Of a stretch of DNA of 64,000 bases, positions 1 to 9,021 are shown piece after piece; the stretch's first letter is position 1, and each line of letters starts with the position of its first letter. Both the position numbers and the translations under genes were made by a program. Source of the DNA: an uncultured Allomuricauda sp. (GTDB lineage Bacteria; Bacteroidota; Bacteroidia; Flavobacteriales; Flavobacteriaceae). The stretch is taken from positions 1,086,063 through 1,150,062 of the forward strand of contig NZ_CANLYK010000002.1 of NCBI RefSeq assembly GCF_947495325.1, written 5' to 3'. The notes beneath the pieces were generated by a model. It ran no database searches and was not told where the DNA came from. It saw nothing but the letters and a program-made list of their open reading frames with translations.

Positions 1-3000
1 CCCCAATCATCTGCACTTCCATAACCGGACCAATAGCTCAAACCACCATTTGGTACTTGAAAATCGTTAAGCCTCTTAATGGCAGCTTTTACATTTTTTT
101 CAATTTCCTTTTTCTTGTCAAAAGTGATATCAAGTACTTCTGCTAAAAACAATTGTGGGAAAGCTGCAGATGTAGTTTGTTCTACACAACCATGGGGGTA
201 CTGAAGCAAGTACTCCATTCTTTTTGAAAAGTCCATAGGTGGAAGGGTTGAAAATTCAACAAATGCTGTATTGGTTCCTGACGTTCCAAAGGTTTCAAAA
301 GAAATGGTCTTTGATTGATTTTCGGCTATCGTGTACAATGTACTTTTAGTAGTTATTGGATTAGGATTTTCTACGTCGATTTCAGTTTCGTTGCTTGCGC
401 TTTCTCCATTCCCAGATGCTGTGACTTTTATGGTTTGAAATGATTTTGTTGGATTTACCTTAAAATCAAAATTTACAATTTGCTCGCCAACTGAATTGAA
501 GGTGATATTTTTTGATGTAGGCCCGATTGCTTCCAGAGCTTTTCCTGCATCAATTGAAACCTTTACATTTTTGACCTTTTTTTCCATCGCGAAAACGGTA
601 ACGGGAATGGTCACTTTTTCTCCAGGAGATAATTTTCGAGGTATTGAGGTCAATACCATTAACGGTTTCCGCACTGGAGTAGTCTTTTCCGTATTGCCAT
701 AGGCACTGTTCTTATTTCCTGCAACAACCATTGTTCGTACAGAGCCTACATAATTGGGCATTTCAACAGTGTGAGACGCTTTTTCACCTGCTTTTAAGGT
801 GAACGGCCCTAGATAGGTAACAACAGGCTTAAACCGTTGTGCTTTTCTATTTTTAGCTCCCTCACCAATTCCACCACCACCGATGGCATAAATATTATCT
901 ACACTGATGGAGTAGGCACCCATGACATCGTCAAAAATATCAAAAGTCTTTACGCCTAAAGCTTGTCTGGCATAGAATGAAGCATGAATATCTGGGGTTT
1001 TAAATCGGGTTAAATCCAATAGACCTTCATCAACAACTGCCAAGGAATAGGTCATTGACTTTTCATTGGCCTCCGAGACGGTCACCTTAAAGGATTTTTT
1101 CGGTTCCAAAACTTCTGGCATTTTGAGTTCTGGTTTTAGAAAGGTGGCTGGATTTTCAACGAGTAAAGGAACCACGCCATACAAACGAATGGGCAGATCG
1201 TTTGCTACTTGTCCATGAGGTTGTAGCAAGGATATGTTGATGTAGGCATTGGGAGCCATATCAGCTGTGATTGGAATGGTAGCTTTTGTCTCTTTTGCAG
1301 AGGTTTCAATCCATTGTTGTGATAAAACTTCAGAACCGTTTTCAATACTTACCAAAGCCCTGCTCCCTAAATCTGATGGAAAAGTTACCACAGCTTGATC
1401 TCCAAGCGTATACTTTTCCTTGTCAGCTGAAAAAATTAAAATTTTCGAACTTTCAGTATCACCAGACGCCGGTCTTCTCCACCAGTTTCTATAAAAATAA
1501 GCTGTCCGCCCAGTGGCATGTCCAGAATCTTCATCAATAACCCGAATCAGAAAACGCCCGCCATCGTCATCAGGAATGTTTACTTTAAAATTCGCTTTTC
1601 CATCGGCTCCAGTTGTTACCGACATTTCCTTAAATGAACGATGCACTGTTGCATTTTCATAACGGGAAAGATTGTCATAACCACGGTTCCACCACCAACG
1701 CCATTCTATTTTATATACTTTGACTTTGAGCTTTCTATTACCAGCTTGTTTTCCATCTGCATTAACCGAAACTACATCAAACGTTGTGTCTTCATCGGTT
1801 AAAAACGAACCGTATTGCCTTGCTTTTGGGGAACGTAACCCAACAAAATGTGAAAAAGGCGCTAATTTTTTGGAGAAAACATCGATGGAAAAATCTCCTC
1901 CGCCTTCAAATACTTTTGTGGTAAAAGTGGCTTGCAACATGCCTGGAGCATTATTGTTGGCATTGATTTTTTTATCAATATTGAGTAGCCCCTCTCCATC
2001 CAATTTTGAAGAAATAAATTGAAGCTCAGTCTCATTAAAGGTTCGAACAGGATCTTGAAAAACATATCCCTTATGGCCAGGAAAAGCATTGGAAGCTTGC
2101 TGTAATTTAGCGTTGATATCAATTTTTAAATTTCTAGCAGGTGCTCCATGTAGCCACTGTACTATAGCTTTCCCTTTGTTATTTTGGTTAGCTTTTAAAA
2201 CTTCATCTTCAAAAGCAAAATCAACCTTCAACCTATTGGGTTTAACGGTAGCAATTTTTAGGCTTTTGTTGAATTGTGCTCCACCAACAATGATTTTGGC
2301 GTTCCAAGTTCCTGTGGGCGAAGTAGCTTTTGTAGGGATGGGGAAGTAATAAAAATCACCTTCTTTTTTGGCATACAATCCATCAGCAACAGGTATGGTA
2401 CCATCTTTAAGTACATTTCGTTGCACTAATTTTCCTCGGGCATCATTAACTTCTATGGTTACGGGGTGGCTTGCAGGTAATGGATTTGCTTTATCATCAA
2501 GGACAAAGGTAAGATGGACAGGGTCGCCAGGTCGGTGCACACCTCTTTCCGTATAGATAAAACCTTGCAGTCCACTTTGTAATTCTTCTCCGGAAACATC
2601 AAACTTACTTAATGAAAGTGCATTGCCGTCCGCAAGTTTTGCATAGGCAAAATTGTTGTTCTTTTCGGCAACCGCAAAAGCAATAGATGCTTCTCCATCG
2701 TAAACTCCAAATCCAGAAGCATCTGTTGTTACTTCAGCCAGAAGTTGCTGCTGAAAATTATATAATTTGATATTTGTATTTGCTTCGGGGTTTGTGGTCA
2801 AAAGATTCGTTGTAGCAAAATGGTAAGAACGATTATTTCCTTTTTTTACAATAAACCCCAAATCACTTCCTAAAAGATTTGTTGTTGCAATTCTGTTTGC
2901 ATTATAATAAGCTTGGTGGCAAGGGTTATCTTCTTCTTCCCAGTTATAATTGTAGTTTCTCCAATAATAAATCTCATTGTCCCAATAGCGTTCTTCTAAA

Positions 3001-4427
3001 GCTTCATCACTTAGATCTTGGGAATCAGTATTATTTGATGCATAATTTTCTGTTTCATCTTCGGAACTTTCTGAAGCTGCACATTCATAGGAAGTATGTT
3101 CTTTTTTAAAACTGAACTCTATTCGATATAAAGACCCGGGATTGACTTTCATTAATTCTGATAAATCAAGAGCATGCGCCTTCCAAAAACTCGTGTCATC
3201 ATCCTTGGTTTCTTTAAGAGGAATTACTTTGTAAGCTACTCTGCGTCCCACAGGTCTAAGGTCTGAGCTGTATTCTTGCGTTAGATTGTTGTTTTGAAGG
3301 TATTGCAGCATATTGTTCTCAAAAACCTGTATCACCCGTACTTCGACAGCAGAAAGGTTAACGGTTTCAAAATAGATGGGTGTTGATGTGGCATTGGGTA
3401 AAATGGTTCCTTTGGAAATTAGCCGTATGTTTGGTTTTAACTGTTCAAAAGAGACCAATTCTGAAAATGATTTTTTAAGTGCGTAACCATATTCACTTTT
3501 AATGCCTTCAAATGCATTAACACGTACTTGACCCATTATTCGGTTTGAAGGGTAGACCTTCAAAACATTTCCGTTGATTTCATATCGTAAACTTTGGGCA
3601 TTTTCAATGGTGACCAACCCATTCAGGTTTTGATTCTGTTTCAAGGGATCTGAAAAATTAAGGGTCAAAGCAGCGTTGGGAGCCGTTGAGGTTTTGGCAT
3701 CTATGACAATAAATTTGTTTAATCCAGGGATTACATATTTTTCAGAGCCATTATTATCTGCACCAATATCTTTTCCGTTCCAATTAATGATTAGCTCAGT
3801 ATCATCTGTTTTACGCGGAATACTATCAATTTTGAAGGTGAAATACCTAGCGTCTTCGCTACTATTGTCCCATTTTACAGGAATTTTTTTATCGTTTTGA
3901 ATAGCGGAAAGCACATGGTCTATTTTTTCAGCACTCAGAATATCAGAGGCTTCTAAAGTACCTGTTAGGTATTGCCAATTTTTACTATAGGACTGTAGAT
4001 TCCCTAAATTGATTTTAAAATTTGGAGTAATCGTTTTAAAACTAAACGTATAGTTTTTGAAATCACTTTTAATATTCTCAAAAAGCTTACCCAGTGAAAG
4101 ATCAATAACGTATTCCGTATTCGGTTTTAAATATTCTGAAGGTTGAAAAGTTAGTTCTCTTCCGTTTTCAATAGCCAATTTCCCTTCAACTTTTGGTGTT
4201 ATTTTCAAGTATTCTGATGGGAGTTCTTGAGCAAGCTCAAACTGATCCAGTTGTTGGGCTAAGACAATAGTGATGGTGGTTGAAATACTTTGATTTCCAT
4301 TGGTGTGATAACTAATATAATCCTTGAATTTAAATAGGTTATCCGTATCAGCAGAGTCTTTCTTTTTTTTACAGGAAACGGATAGAATAAGTGCGGAAAT
4401 CAAAAAAAAACGAAAAAAGCGTACCAT
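1..4427 (-). CDS. Bacterial alpha-2-macroglobulin lipoprotein, partial (C-terminus beyond window)
   Basis: About 1475 residues are visible; the reading frame stays open to the window edge, so the C-terminus is missing. The ATG at 4427 opens a signal peptide ending in the lipobox LSVSC, followed by lysines, so this is a lipoprotein. The middle holds MG-type macroglobulin beta domains, including a stretch reading YTERGVHRPGDPVHL, the usual MG2 signature. At residues 1412-1417 it reads HGCVEQ, the CxEQ thioester motif with Cys1414 and Gln1417 both present. Family members are periplasmic protease traps that crosslink an attacking protease through the thioester. In many bacteria the gene is followed by pbpC, which would lie left of this window. 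Family assignment is secure; substrate and function are inferred. Confidence 0.93.
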   Translation of the reverse strand, partial: MVRFFRFFLISALILSVSCKKKKDSADTDNLFKFKDYISYHTNGNQSISTTITIVLAQQLDQFELAQELPSEYLKITPKVEGKLAIENGRELTFQPSEYLKPNTEYVIDLSLGKLFENIKSDFKNYTFSFKTITPNFKINLGNLQSYSKNWQYLTGTLEASDILSAEKIDHVLSAIQNDKKIPVKWDNSSEDARYFTFKIDSIPRKTDDTELIINWNGKDIGADNNGSEKYVIPGLNKFIVIDAKTSTAPNAALTLNFSDPLKQNQNLNGLVTIENAQSLRYEINGNVLKVYPSNRIMGQVRVNAFEGIKSEYGYALKKSFSELVSFEQLKPNIRLISKGTILPNATSTPIYFETVNLSAVEVRVIQVFENNMLQYLQNNNLTQEYSSDLRPVGRRVAYKVIPLKETKDDDTSFWKAHALDLSELMKVNPGSLYRIEFSFKKEHTSYECAASESSEDETENYASNNTDSQDLSDEALEERYWDNEIYYWRNYNYNWEEEDNPCHQAYYNANRIATTNLLGSDLGFIVKKGNNRSYHFATTNLLTTNPEANTNIKLYNFQQQLLAEVTTDASGFGVYDGEASIAFAVAEKNNNFAYAKLADGNALSLSKFDVSGEELQSGLQGFIYTERGVHRPGDPVHLTFVLDDKANPLPASHPVTIEVNDARGKLVQRNVLKDGTIPVADGLYAKKEGDFYYFPIPTKATSPTGTWNAKIIVGGAQFNKSLKIATVKPNRLKVDFAFEDEVLKANQNNKGKAIVQWLHGAPARNLKIDINAKLQQASNAFPGHKGYVFQDPVRTFNETELQFISSKLDGEGLLNIDKKINANNNAPGMLQATFTTKVFEGGGDFSIDVFSKKLAPFSHFVGLRSPKARQYGSFLTDEDTTFDVVSVNADGKQAGNRKLKVKVYKIEWRWWWNRGYDNLSRYENATVHRSFKEMSVTTGADGKANFKVNIPDDDGGRFLIRVIDEDSGHATGRTAYFYRNWWRRPASGDTESSKILIFSADKEKYTLGDQAVVTFPSDLGSRALVSIENGSEVLSQQWIETSAKETKATIPITADMAPNAYINISLLQPHGQVANDLPIRLYGVVPLLVENPATFLKPELKMPEVLEPKKSFKVTVSEANEKSMTYSLAVVDEGLLDLTRFKTPDIHASFYARQALGVKTFDIFDDVMGAYSISVDNIYAIGGGGIGEGAKNRKAQRFKPVVTYLGPFTLKAGEKASHTVEMPNYVGSVRTMVVAGNKNSAYGNTEKTTPVRKPLMVLTSIPRKLSPGEKVTIPVTVFAMEKKVKNVKVSIDAGKALEAIGPTSKNITFNSVGEQIVNFDFKVNPTKSFQTIKVTASGNGESASNETEIDVENPNPITTKSTLYTIAENQSKTISFETFGTSGTNTAFVEFSTLPPMDFSKRMEYLLQYPHGCVEQTTSAAFPQLFLAEVLDITFDKKKEIEKNVKAAIKRLNDFQVPNGGLSYWSGYGSADDW

Positions 4428-4687
4428 CTAAAAAGGAATTAATTACACAATGTGTTTAGCCAAAGACAAGATAGCTCAAAAATAGATAGAGGGGCTTTAA
4501 AGTTTATAGGTGGTGCGTTAGTATTTACGGATGGCTGTTATGGGATGGATTGAGCGTTAGGAAAGATTTATGATTTTAACCAAGAGGACTATTGCTCAAA
4601 AATAACTTGAGTGATATGAGGATGGTGTTGGTTTTGGGGCCAGTACTTCTTTATCTAGTTACAGATTGACTGTATTCATGTTAGAAT

Positions 4688-5146
4688 CTAAAGGTTAACC
4701 GTAAATACTCCTCCGCTTACTTCTCCCAGATTGATTTCTACATCATTTATTTCAATTGCGGTTAGAAAAGGAATGCCGCCACAGCACTCGCTCTCATCGG
4801 AAAGCTCAAAAATTGTGCGTATTGTGAATGAGTCATCATCTCCAAGCGCTACAACATAATTATAATTGCCTGCAGTCCAATCTGAATCCTGAATCAAAAG
4901 AGCTGGACGGTCATTTATGCTTGATAGGAATTCAACAGCGGTTTGCGCATTGTCATCATCTATAACCACATCATCTCCATTGTAAGAGCCAAAATCAAAA
5001 ACATTTTCTCCATCCTGTAGTACCTCAAAACCCAAAACGGGGAGTCCGGCGCACAATACATTGGAACAGCTATCGGTTGTTGTATCCAAACAGGAAATAA
5101 ATAAACATAGTGGTAAACAAAGTAATAGAAGTCGTTTAAGGATCAT
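4688..5146 (-). CDS. Small lipoprotein with SECCG motif (paralogue 1)
   Basis: A 152-residue protein with a signal peptide ending in LFISC (lipobox), so a predicted lipoprotein. I do not recognise a named domain. It has an early cysteine pair (SCSNVLC) and a late ESECCGG motif, both shared in position with the neighbouring gene at 5209-5691, which points to tandem duplication. The mature part is acidic and rich in predicted beta strands. The two genes lie 62 bases apart on the same strand and are probably co-transcribed. Function unknown. Confidence 0.8.
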   Translation of the reverse strand: MILKRLLLLCLPLCLFISCLDTTTDSCSNVLCAGLPVLGFEVLQDGENVFDFGSYNGDDVVIDDDNAQTAVEFLSSINDRPALLIQDSDWTAGNYNYVVALGDDDSFTIRTIFELSDESECCGGIPFLTAIEINDVEINLGEVSGGVFTVNL

Positions 5147-5208
5147 GAGTGATTTATTTTGAATTATAGAATAACAAAACAGTAATTAAAAATAAAGTTT
5201 TTAACCTT

Positions 5209-5691
5209 TTAATCTGAAATAAATATAGTGAGTCTTAATGGTAAAGTACCATACTGGCTAAACTCATTGACAACATTATGTACGGATACACCATCAATGT
5301 TTGTGTATGGGCCACAGCATTCACTACCTTCTCCATAGGAAGTGTTTAGAGTGAAATTAAAAACAACTCCGTCGGTAATCCTAACTTCATATCCAATTTC
5401 ACCAAAACTTTGGTTTTCTAAATCCAGTACCAAAACATCCTCATCCTCAAAATCTTTTTGAATTTTAAAATTCGTTGCGGTATCCTGCAAGTCAGTAATT
5501 GTAATTTGGGAAGGAGAATAGACCCCATTGGAAATTAAGTTGTCATCTGTTTCCTGATCAATGAATTTTATCGATATTGAATTATCAACGCTTAGGCAGG
5601 TTACTGCAGCACAATTTATTTCAATTTCTTCATCACTACATAATGTGGCCGCCAAGAGCATTGAGGCAAAAAAACATTTCTTTAGAAACAT
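5209..5691 (-). CDS. Small lipoprotein with SECCG motif (paralogue 2), likely surface exposed
   Basis: A 160-residue protein. The N-terminus is a hydrophobic signal ending LAATLC followed by SDEE. An acidic run directly after the cysteine resembles the lipoprotein export signal described for flavobacterial surface lipoproteins, so surface display is plausible; the residue before the cysteine (Leu) is a poor lipobox match. Like the protein at 4688-5146 it carries an early NCAAVTC pair and a late GSECCGP motif. Similarity outside these motifs is weak, so the pair is diverged. No named family recognised. Confidence 0.78.
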   Translation of the reverse strand: MFLKKCFFASMLLAATLCSDEEIEINCAAVTCLSVDNSISIKFIDQETDDNLISNGVYSPSQITITDLQDTATNFKIQKDFEDEDVLVLDLENQSFGEIGYEVRITDGVVFNFTLNTSYGEGSECCGPYTNIDGVSVHNVVNEFSQYGTLPLRLTIFISD

Positions 5692-5773
5692 TTACTTGAT
5701 TTGTTTGAAGATGTTTGGTAAAGTGAAAGGTTGCGCTGGAAGTTTATAACCGTTCTTATGAATCCAATACATA

Positions 5774-6562
5774 TCACCAACCACCTGAAGCACCACCGCC
5801 TCCAAAACCGCCTCCACCGAAGCCTCCACCAAATCCACCAGAACCGAAACCACCCCCTCCAAATCCTCCTCCAGAAGATCTTGAACTACGGCCCATATTA
5901 CTTAAGATAATCATATCCCAGATGTCCATTCCTGTTTTTCGACCTCCGCCGCGACCTCCACGATTGTTTTTGTTTCTTCTGGAAAGAATAATGATGATAA
6001 TAATGAAGATGATAAACGGAAGCAATGATTCAAATTTAAACCCTTGATCATTGCCAAAAGAGCGTTCTTCCTTGAATTCGCCGTTCAATACTTGGAAAAT
6101 AGCATCCGAACCCTTATCCAATCCACCATAATAATCACCTTTTTTAAATTCTGGGATAATAATGGATTCTATAATCCGCTTGGACATAAAATCTGTTAGG
6201 GCGCCTTCTACCCCATACCCGGTATTAATGGCTATTTTTCTATCATCTTTGGCCAACAGAACAAGTATGCCATTGTCTTTTTCCGCTTGCCCAATTCCCC
6301 ATTTTTGACCCCATTGTGCGCCTAAATAATTAATATTTTCTCCTTCAGTAGAACTTATTATTGCAACAACAATTTGTGTAGAGGTACTATCGGAATATCG
6401 AATTAATTTTTGTTCCAAGGCCTTGCTTTGAGAAGCGGGCAGTAGATTTACATAATCATAAATACTTGTTTGTTTTTTTGGCTTTTCCGGGATGGCAAAC
6501 TGTCCCCATCCTATGGAAATACAGCATAAGGCAATAAGAAGATTAACCTTTGGATATGGCAT
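5774..6562 (-). CDS. TPM domain protein, secreted, glycine-rich tail (YgcG type)
   Basis: 262 residues: a signal peptide (about 1-20), a TPM domain (about 30-165, containing the characteristic DNGILVLLAKDDRKIAI stretch), one membrane helix (about 180-193, very Ile-rich), a basic Gly/Arg linker and a tail of repeated GGGFG units. TPM (TLP18.3/Psb32/MOLO-1) proteins are envelope proteins implicated in photosystem repair in plants; bacterial members are commonly next to lemA. The start overlaps the end of the second TPM gene by 20 bases, so translation is probably coupled. The Gly-rich tail is typical of this subfamily. Biochemical role not established. Confidence 0.9.
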   Translation of the reverse strand: MPYPKVNLLIALCCISIGWGQFAIPEKPKKQTSIYDYVNLLPASQSKALEQKLIRYSDSTSTQIVVAIISSTEGENINYLGAQWGQKWGIGQAEKDNGILVLLAKDDRKIAINTGYGVEGALTDFMSKRIIESIIIPEFKKGDYYGGLDKGSDAIFQVLNGEFKEERSFGNDQGFKFESLLPFIIFIIIIIILSRRNKNNRGGRGGGRKTGMDIWDMIILSNMGRSSRSSGGGFGGGGFGSGGFGGGFGGGGFGGGGASGGW

Positions 6563-6980
6563 CGCTCAATTCATTGGTGTCATTGTGGTTCCATGGAAAA
6601 TGAGCCTCTAGTTCCTTTCCAGTTTTTAATACGCCCTCAACAATACCTTGTTTAAAAGCACCATTTTTAAAATACGATGAAATCAGGTCTTTTGTAGTAT
6701 CCCAAAAACCCTTTGGAACGGCCCTGTCAATGCCGCTATCTCCATAAATGACAAATTTTTTGTCATCAACGGCCACATATAGCAAAACACCATTTTCCTC
6801 TTTGGTATTATCCATTTTAAGAAAATGAAATAGTTGTTGGGCCCTGCTAAAGTGATCTATTTTGGCTGTAGCTTCAATATGGACCCTAATTTCTCCTGAA
6901 GTGTTTTTTTCGGCTTCGAGAATGGCTTCAACAATCTCCTGTTCCTCTTCAGCAGTTAAAAATTTCTCTACGTGCGACAT
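6543..6980 (-). CDS. TPM domain protein, no signal peptide
   Basis: 145 residues that are almost entirely one TPM domain (about 10-130), with the family's GVLLYVAVDDKKFVIYGD core. Unlike its downstream neighbour it has no signal peptide and no membrane helix, so it may act on the cytoplasmic side. It lies 2 bases after lemA and overlaps the secreted TPM gene, forming a tight three-gene set. The lemA-TPM-TPM order is common in Bacteroidota. Function of the set is not known with certainty; envelope maintenance is inferred. Confidence 0.88.
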   Translation of the reverse strand: MSHVEKFLTAEEEQEIVEAILEAEKNTSGEIRVHIEATAKIDHFSRAQQLFHFLKMDNTKEENGVLLYVAVDDKKFVIYGDSGIDRAVPKGFWDTTKDLISSYFKNGAFKQGIVEGVLKTGKELEAHFPWNHNDTNELSDAISKG

Positions 6981-6982
6981 AC

Positions 6983-7582
6983 TTAATTAAAATCGAAGTT
7001 CACATCTGGTGCATTTTCAGAACCTGGATTGGAGCTAAATAATGCAACTGGGTCAAAATTGGCAATGCTGGCAATTATATTGGTTGGGATTTTCTCAATC
7101 GTAATATTGTATTCTCCAGCTATATCATTGAACCTGTTGCGCTCTACATTAATTCTATTTTCCGTACCCTCTAACTGTGACTGTAATTCCAGGAAGTTTT
7201 GATTGGATTTAAGATCTGGGTAGCGTTCCACAGTGACCAAAAGCCTTGAAAGTGCCGAAGAAAGCCCGGTTTGGGCCTGTTGAAATTGCGACAATTGTTC
7301 TGGGGTAATATTATTGGCATCTATGGTCGTGGAAGTTGCGTTGGCACGAGCTTCAATGACATCTTTTAAGGTGCCTCTTTCAAAATCTGCAGCTCCTTGT
7401 ACTGTTTTTACCAAGTTGCCTATTAAATCGCTCCTTCTTTGATAGGAACTTTCAACATTGGCCCATTGTTTTGTGGCCTGCCCCTTCATATCAACCAAAG
7501 TGTTGTTGGTTTTTACGTACCAGCCCCCAAGTAAAATGGCTAGCACAACAAGTGCGATTATGGCAAGAATACCCTTTTTCAT
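6983..7582 (-). CDS. lemA: LemA family protein
   Basis: 199 residues with one N-terminal membrane helix (about 5-24) followed by a long helical domain, the standard LemA layout of a membrane-anchored helical bundle facing out of the cytoplasm. Recognisable stretches are the YQRRSDLIGNLVKTVQG region and ERYPDLKSNQNFLELQSQLE. It leads the lemA-TPM-TPM set and is separated by 28 bases from the MerR gene upstream. LemA proteins have no firmly known biochemical activity. Confidence 0.93.
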   Translation of the reverse strand: MKKGILAIIALVVLAILLGGWYVKTNNTLVDMKGQATKQWANVESSYQRRSDLIGNLVKTVQGAADFERGTLKDVIEARANATSTTIDANNITPEQLSQFQQAQTGLSSALSRLLVTVERYPDLKSNQNFLELQSQLEGTENRINVERNRFNDIAGEYNITIEKIPTNIIASIANFDPVALFSSNPGSENAPDVNFDFN

Positions 7583-7610
7583 GTTCTCGGTTTTAGTGTT
7601 TATAGTGTTA

Positions 7611-7940
7611 TTATAATTGTTCTTTTATTTTCAGAAGTTCAGCACGTACTTTTTGTAGTTTTTGTACTACCTCAAAAGTTGAGAGGGTTTTTTGCTTTTC
7701 TTCCTTTAGATGTGTTTTGGCCCCTTCCAAGGTAAACCCACGTTCTTTTACCAAGTGGTAGATCAGTTGCAGGTTTGTTATATCCTGTGGGGTAAATTTT
7801 CGATTTCCCTTTGCATTTTTTTTTGGTTGAAGTACATCGAACTCCCTTTCCCAAAATCGAATTAAAGATGTGTTTACGCCAAATGCCTTGGCTACTTCTC
7901 CTATGCCGTAATATCGTTTTTCAGGAAGATCTACGTGCAT
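7611..7940 (-). CDS. MerR family transcriptional regulator
   Basis: 109 residues with an N-terminal MerR winged helix (about 9-78): YYGIGEVAKAFGVNTSLIRF followed by a wing ending in GNRKFTPQDI. The remaining residues form a short coiled coil for dimerisation. There is no room for an effector-binding domain and no cysteine motif, so the signal is unknown. The ATG overlaps the stop of the M23 peptidase gene (TAATG), so the two are translationally coupled. This M23-MerR-LemA-TPM order is recurrent in Flavobacteriia. Confidence 0.92.
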   Translation of the reverse strand: MHVDLPEKRYYGIGEVAKAFGVNTSLIRFWEREFDVLQPKKNAKGNRKFTPQDITNLQLIYHLVKERGFTLEGAKTHLKEEKQKTLSTFEVVQKLQKVRAELLKIKEQL

Positions 7941-8917
7941 TAATCCAGGGATTGGTTTTCTTGGTTGGCGAATTTGAGCATATTTTCAAACTCTTCCGCC
8001 GTCAAACTTCCATAATAGAAGTTAATGGGGTTGATGCGTTCTTCGTCCTTAAAGACTTCATAATGAAGATGAGGAGCTTCAGAACGACCAGTGTTTCCCA
8101 CAAAGCCAATCAAATCGCCACGTTTTACCTTTTGGCCTTTGCTAACGTTGTACTTGCTTAAATGTGCATACAGGGACATATAGCCATAACCATGGTCTAT
8201 TCTAATGTGTTTGCCATAACCGGATGATCGGTTATCGGCTCTTTTAACAGTTCCATCTCCAGTAGCATAAATGGGAACGCCTCTTGGTGCTGTAAAATCC
8301 ATGCCCCAATGCATCTTCCGAGCCTTCGTAAAAGGATCGGAGCGCCACCCATAACCTGATGCCATTCTTGTTAGATCTTCATTTCTAACGGGTTGTATGG
8401 CAGGGATGGCCGCTAAAAGCTTTTCTTTTTCTTCAGCCAATTTGGCAATCTCATCCAATGATTTTGATTGGATTACCATTTGTTTCTGAATGATGTCCAA
8501 ACGTTGCGTAGCATTGATAATGATTTCTGAATTGTTGAAACCTTCTAAAGATTTATATCGATTTACACCACCAAAACCAGCTTTACGTTGCTCTTCTGGA
8601 ATTGGGTTTGCTTCAAAATATAGTCTGTAAATATTATTGTCACGGTCTTCAATGTTACCGAGAACCTGTTCTATTTGCTCCATCTTCTTTCCAAGAATCT
8701 CATATTGAAGTTCATAATTACGCACCTCACGTTCCAAAGAAAGTTCCTTGGGAGTGTTCAACAAGTTGGTGTTCAATAATACAATAAGACCTAGAAATCC
8801 GAACAATGCGGCACCAACAATGAAAAAGAAGAGATTCCGATACCTTTTGGATTTCTTAGGTTCAATCTTTCGATATGAAAGTGTATCAGGATCGTAATAG
8901 TACTTAACTTTAGACAT
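7940..8917 (-). CDS. M23 family metallopeptidase, membrane anchored
   Basis: 325 residues. A basic cytoplasmic N-terminus (RYRN) precedes one membrane helix (about 28-50), then a coiled-coil stretch (about 60-170) and a C-terminal LytM/M23 domain. The zinc site motifs are intact: HWGMDFTAP, and the HLH pair in SEAPHLHYEV. Such proteins either cut peptidoglycan crosslinks or activate amidases. It is first in the leftward operon with the MerR gene. A -7-like box (TATATTTG) lies on the minus strand at 8964-8971. Confidence 0.93.
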   Translation of the reverse strand: MSKVKYYYDPDTLSYRKIEPKKSKRYRNLFFFIVGAALFGFLGLIVLLNTNLLNTPKELSLEREVRNYELQYEILGKKMEQIEQVLGNIEDRDNNIYRLYFEANPIPEEQRKAGFGGVNRYKSLEGFNNSEIIINATQRLDIIQKQMVIQSKSLDEIAKLAEEKEKLLAAIPAIQPVRNEDLTRMASGYGWRSDPFTKARKMHWGMDFTAPRGVPIYATGDGTVKRADNRSSGYGKHIRIDHGYGYMSLYAHLSKYNVSKGQKVKRGDLIGFVGNTGRSEAPHLHYEVFKDEERINPINFYYGSLTAEEFENMLKFANQENQSLD

Positions 8918-8932
8918 GAAGGGATTTTATCC

Positions 8933-8940
8933 TATTTTTG
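8933..8940 (+). promoter_or_regulatory. Candidate -7 box upstream of alaS
   Basis: TATTTTTG matches the Bacteroidota -7 consensus TAnnTTTG. It lies 81 bases before the alaS ATG. No convincing TTG -33 element is visible at the right spacing, so this is only a candidate. Confidence 0.4.
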
Positions 8941-8963
8941 CGCATTCTTTTAAAGAAAACAAA

Positions 8964-8971
8964 CAAATATA
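8964..8971 (-). promoter_or_regulatory. Candidate -7 box for the M23/MerR/LemA operon
   Basis: On the minus strand this reads TATATTTG, a match to TAnnTTTG, 46 bases before the M23 start codon. No clear -33 element is seen. Confidence 0.4.
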
Positions 8972-9021
8972 AAAATTGTTTTGCTTTAAATGTTAAATTT
9001 AATAAAACCCTAGCAATTCCA

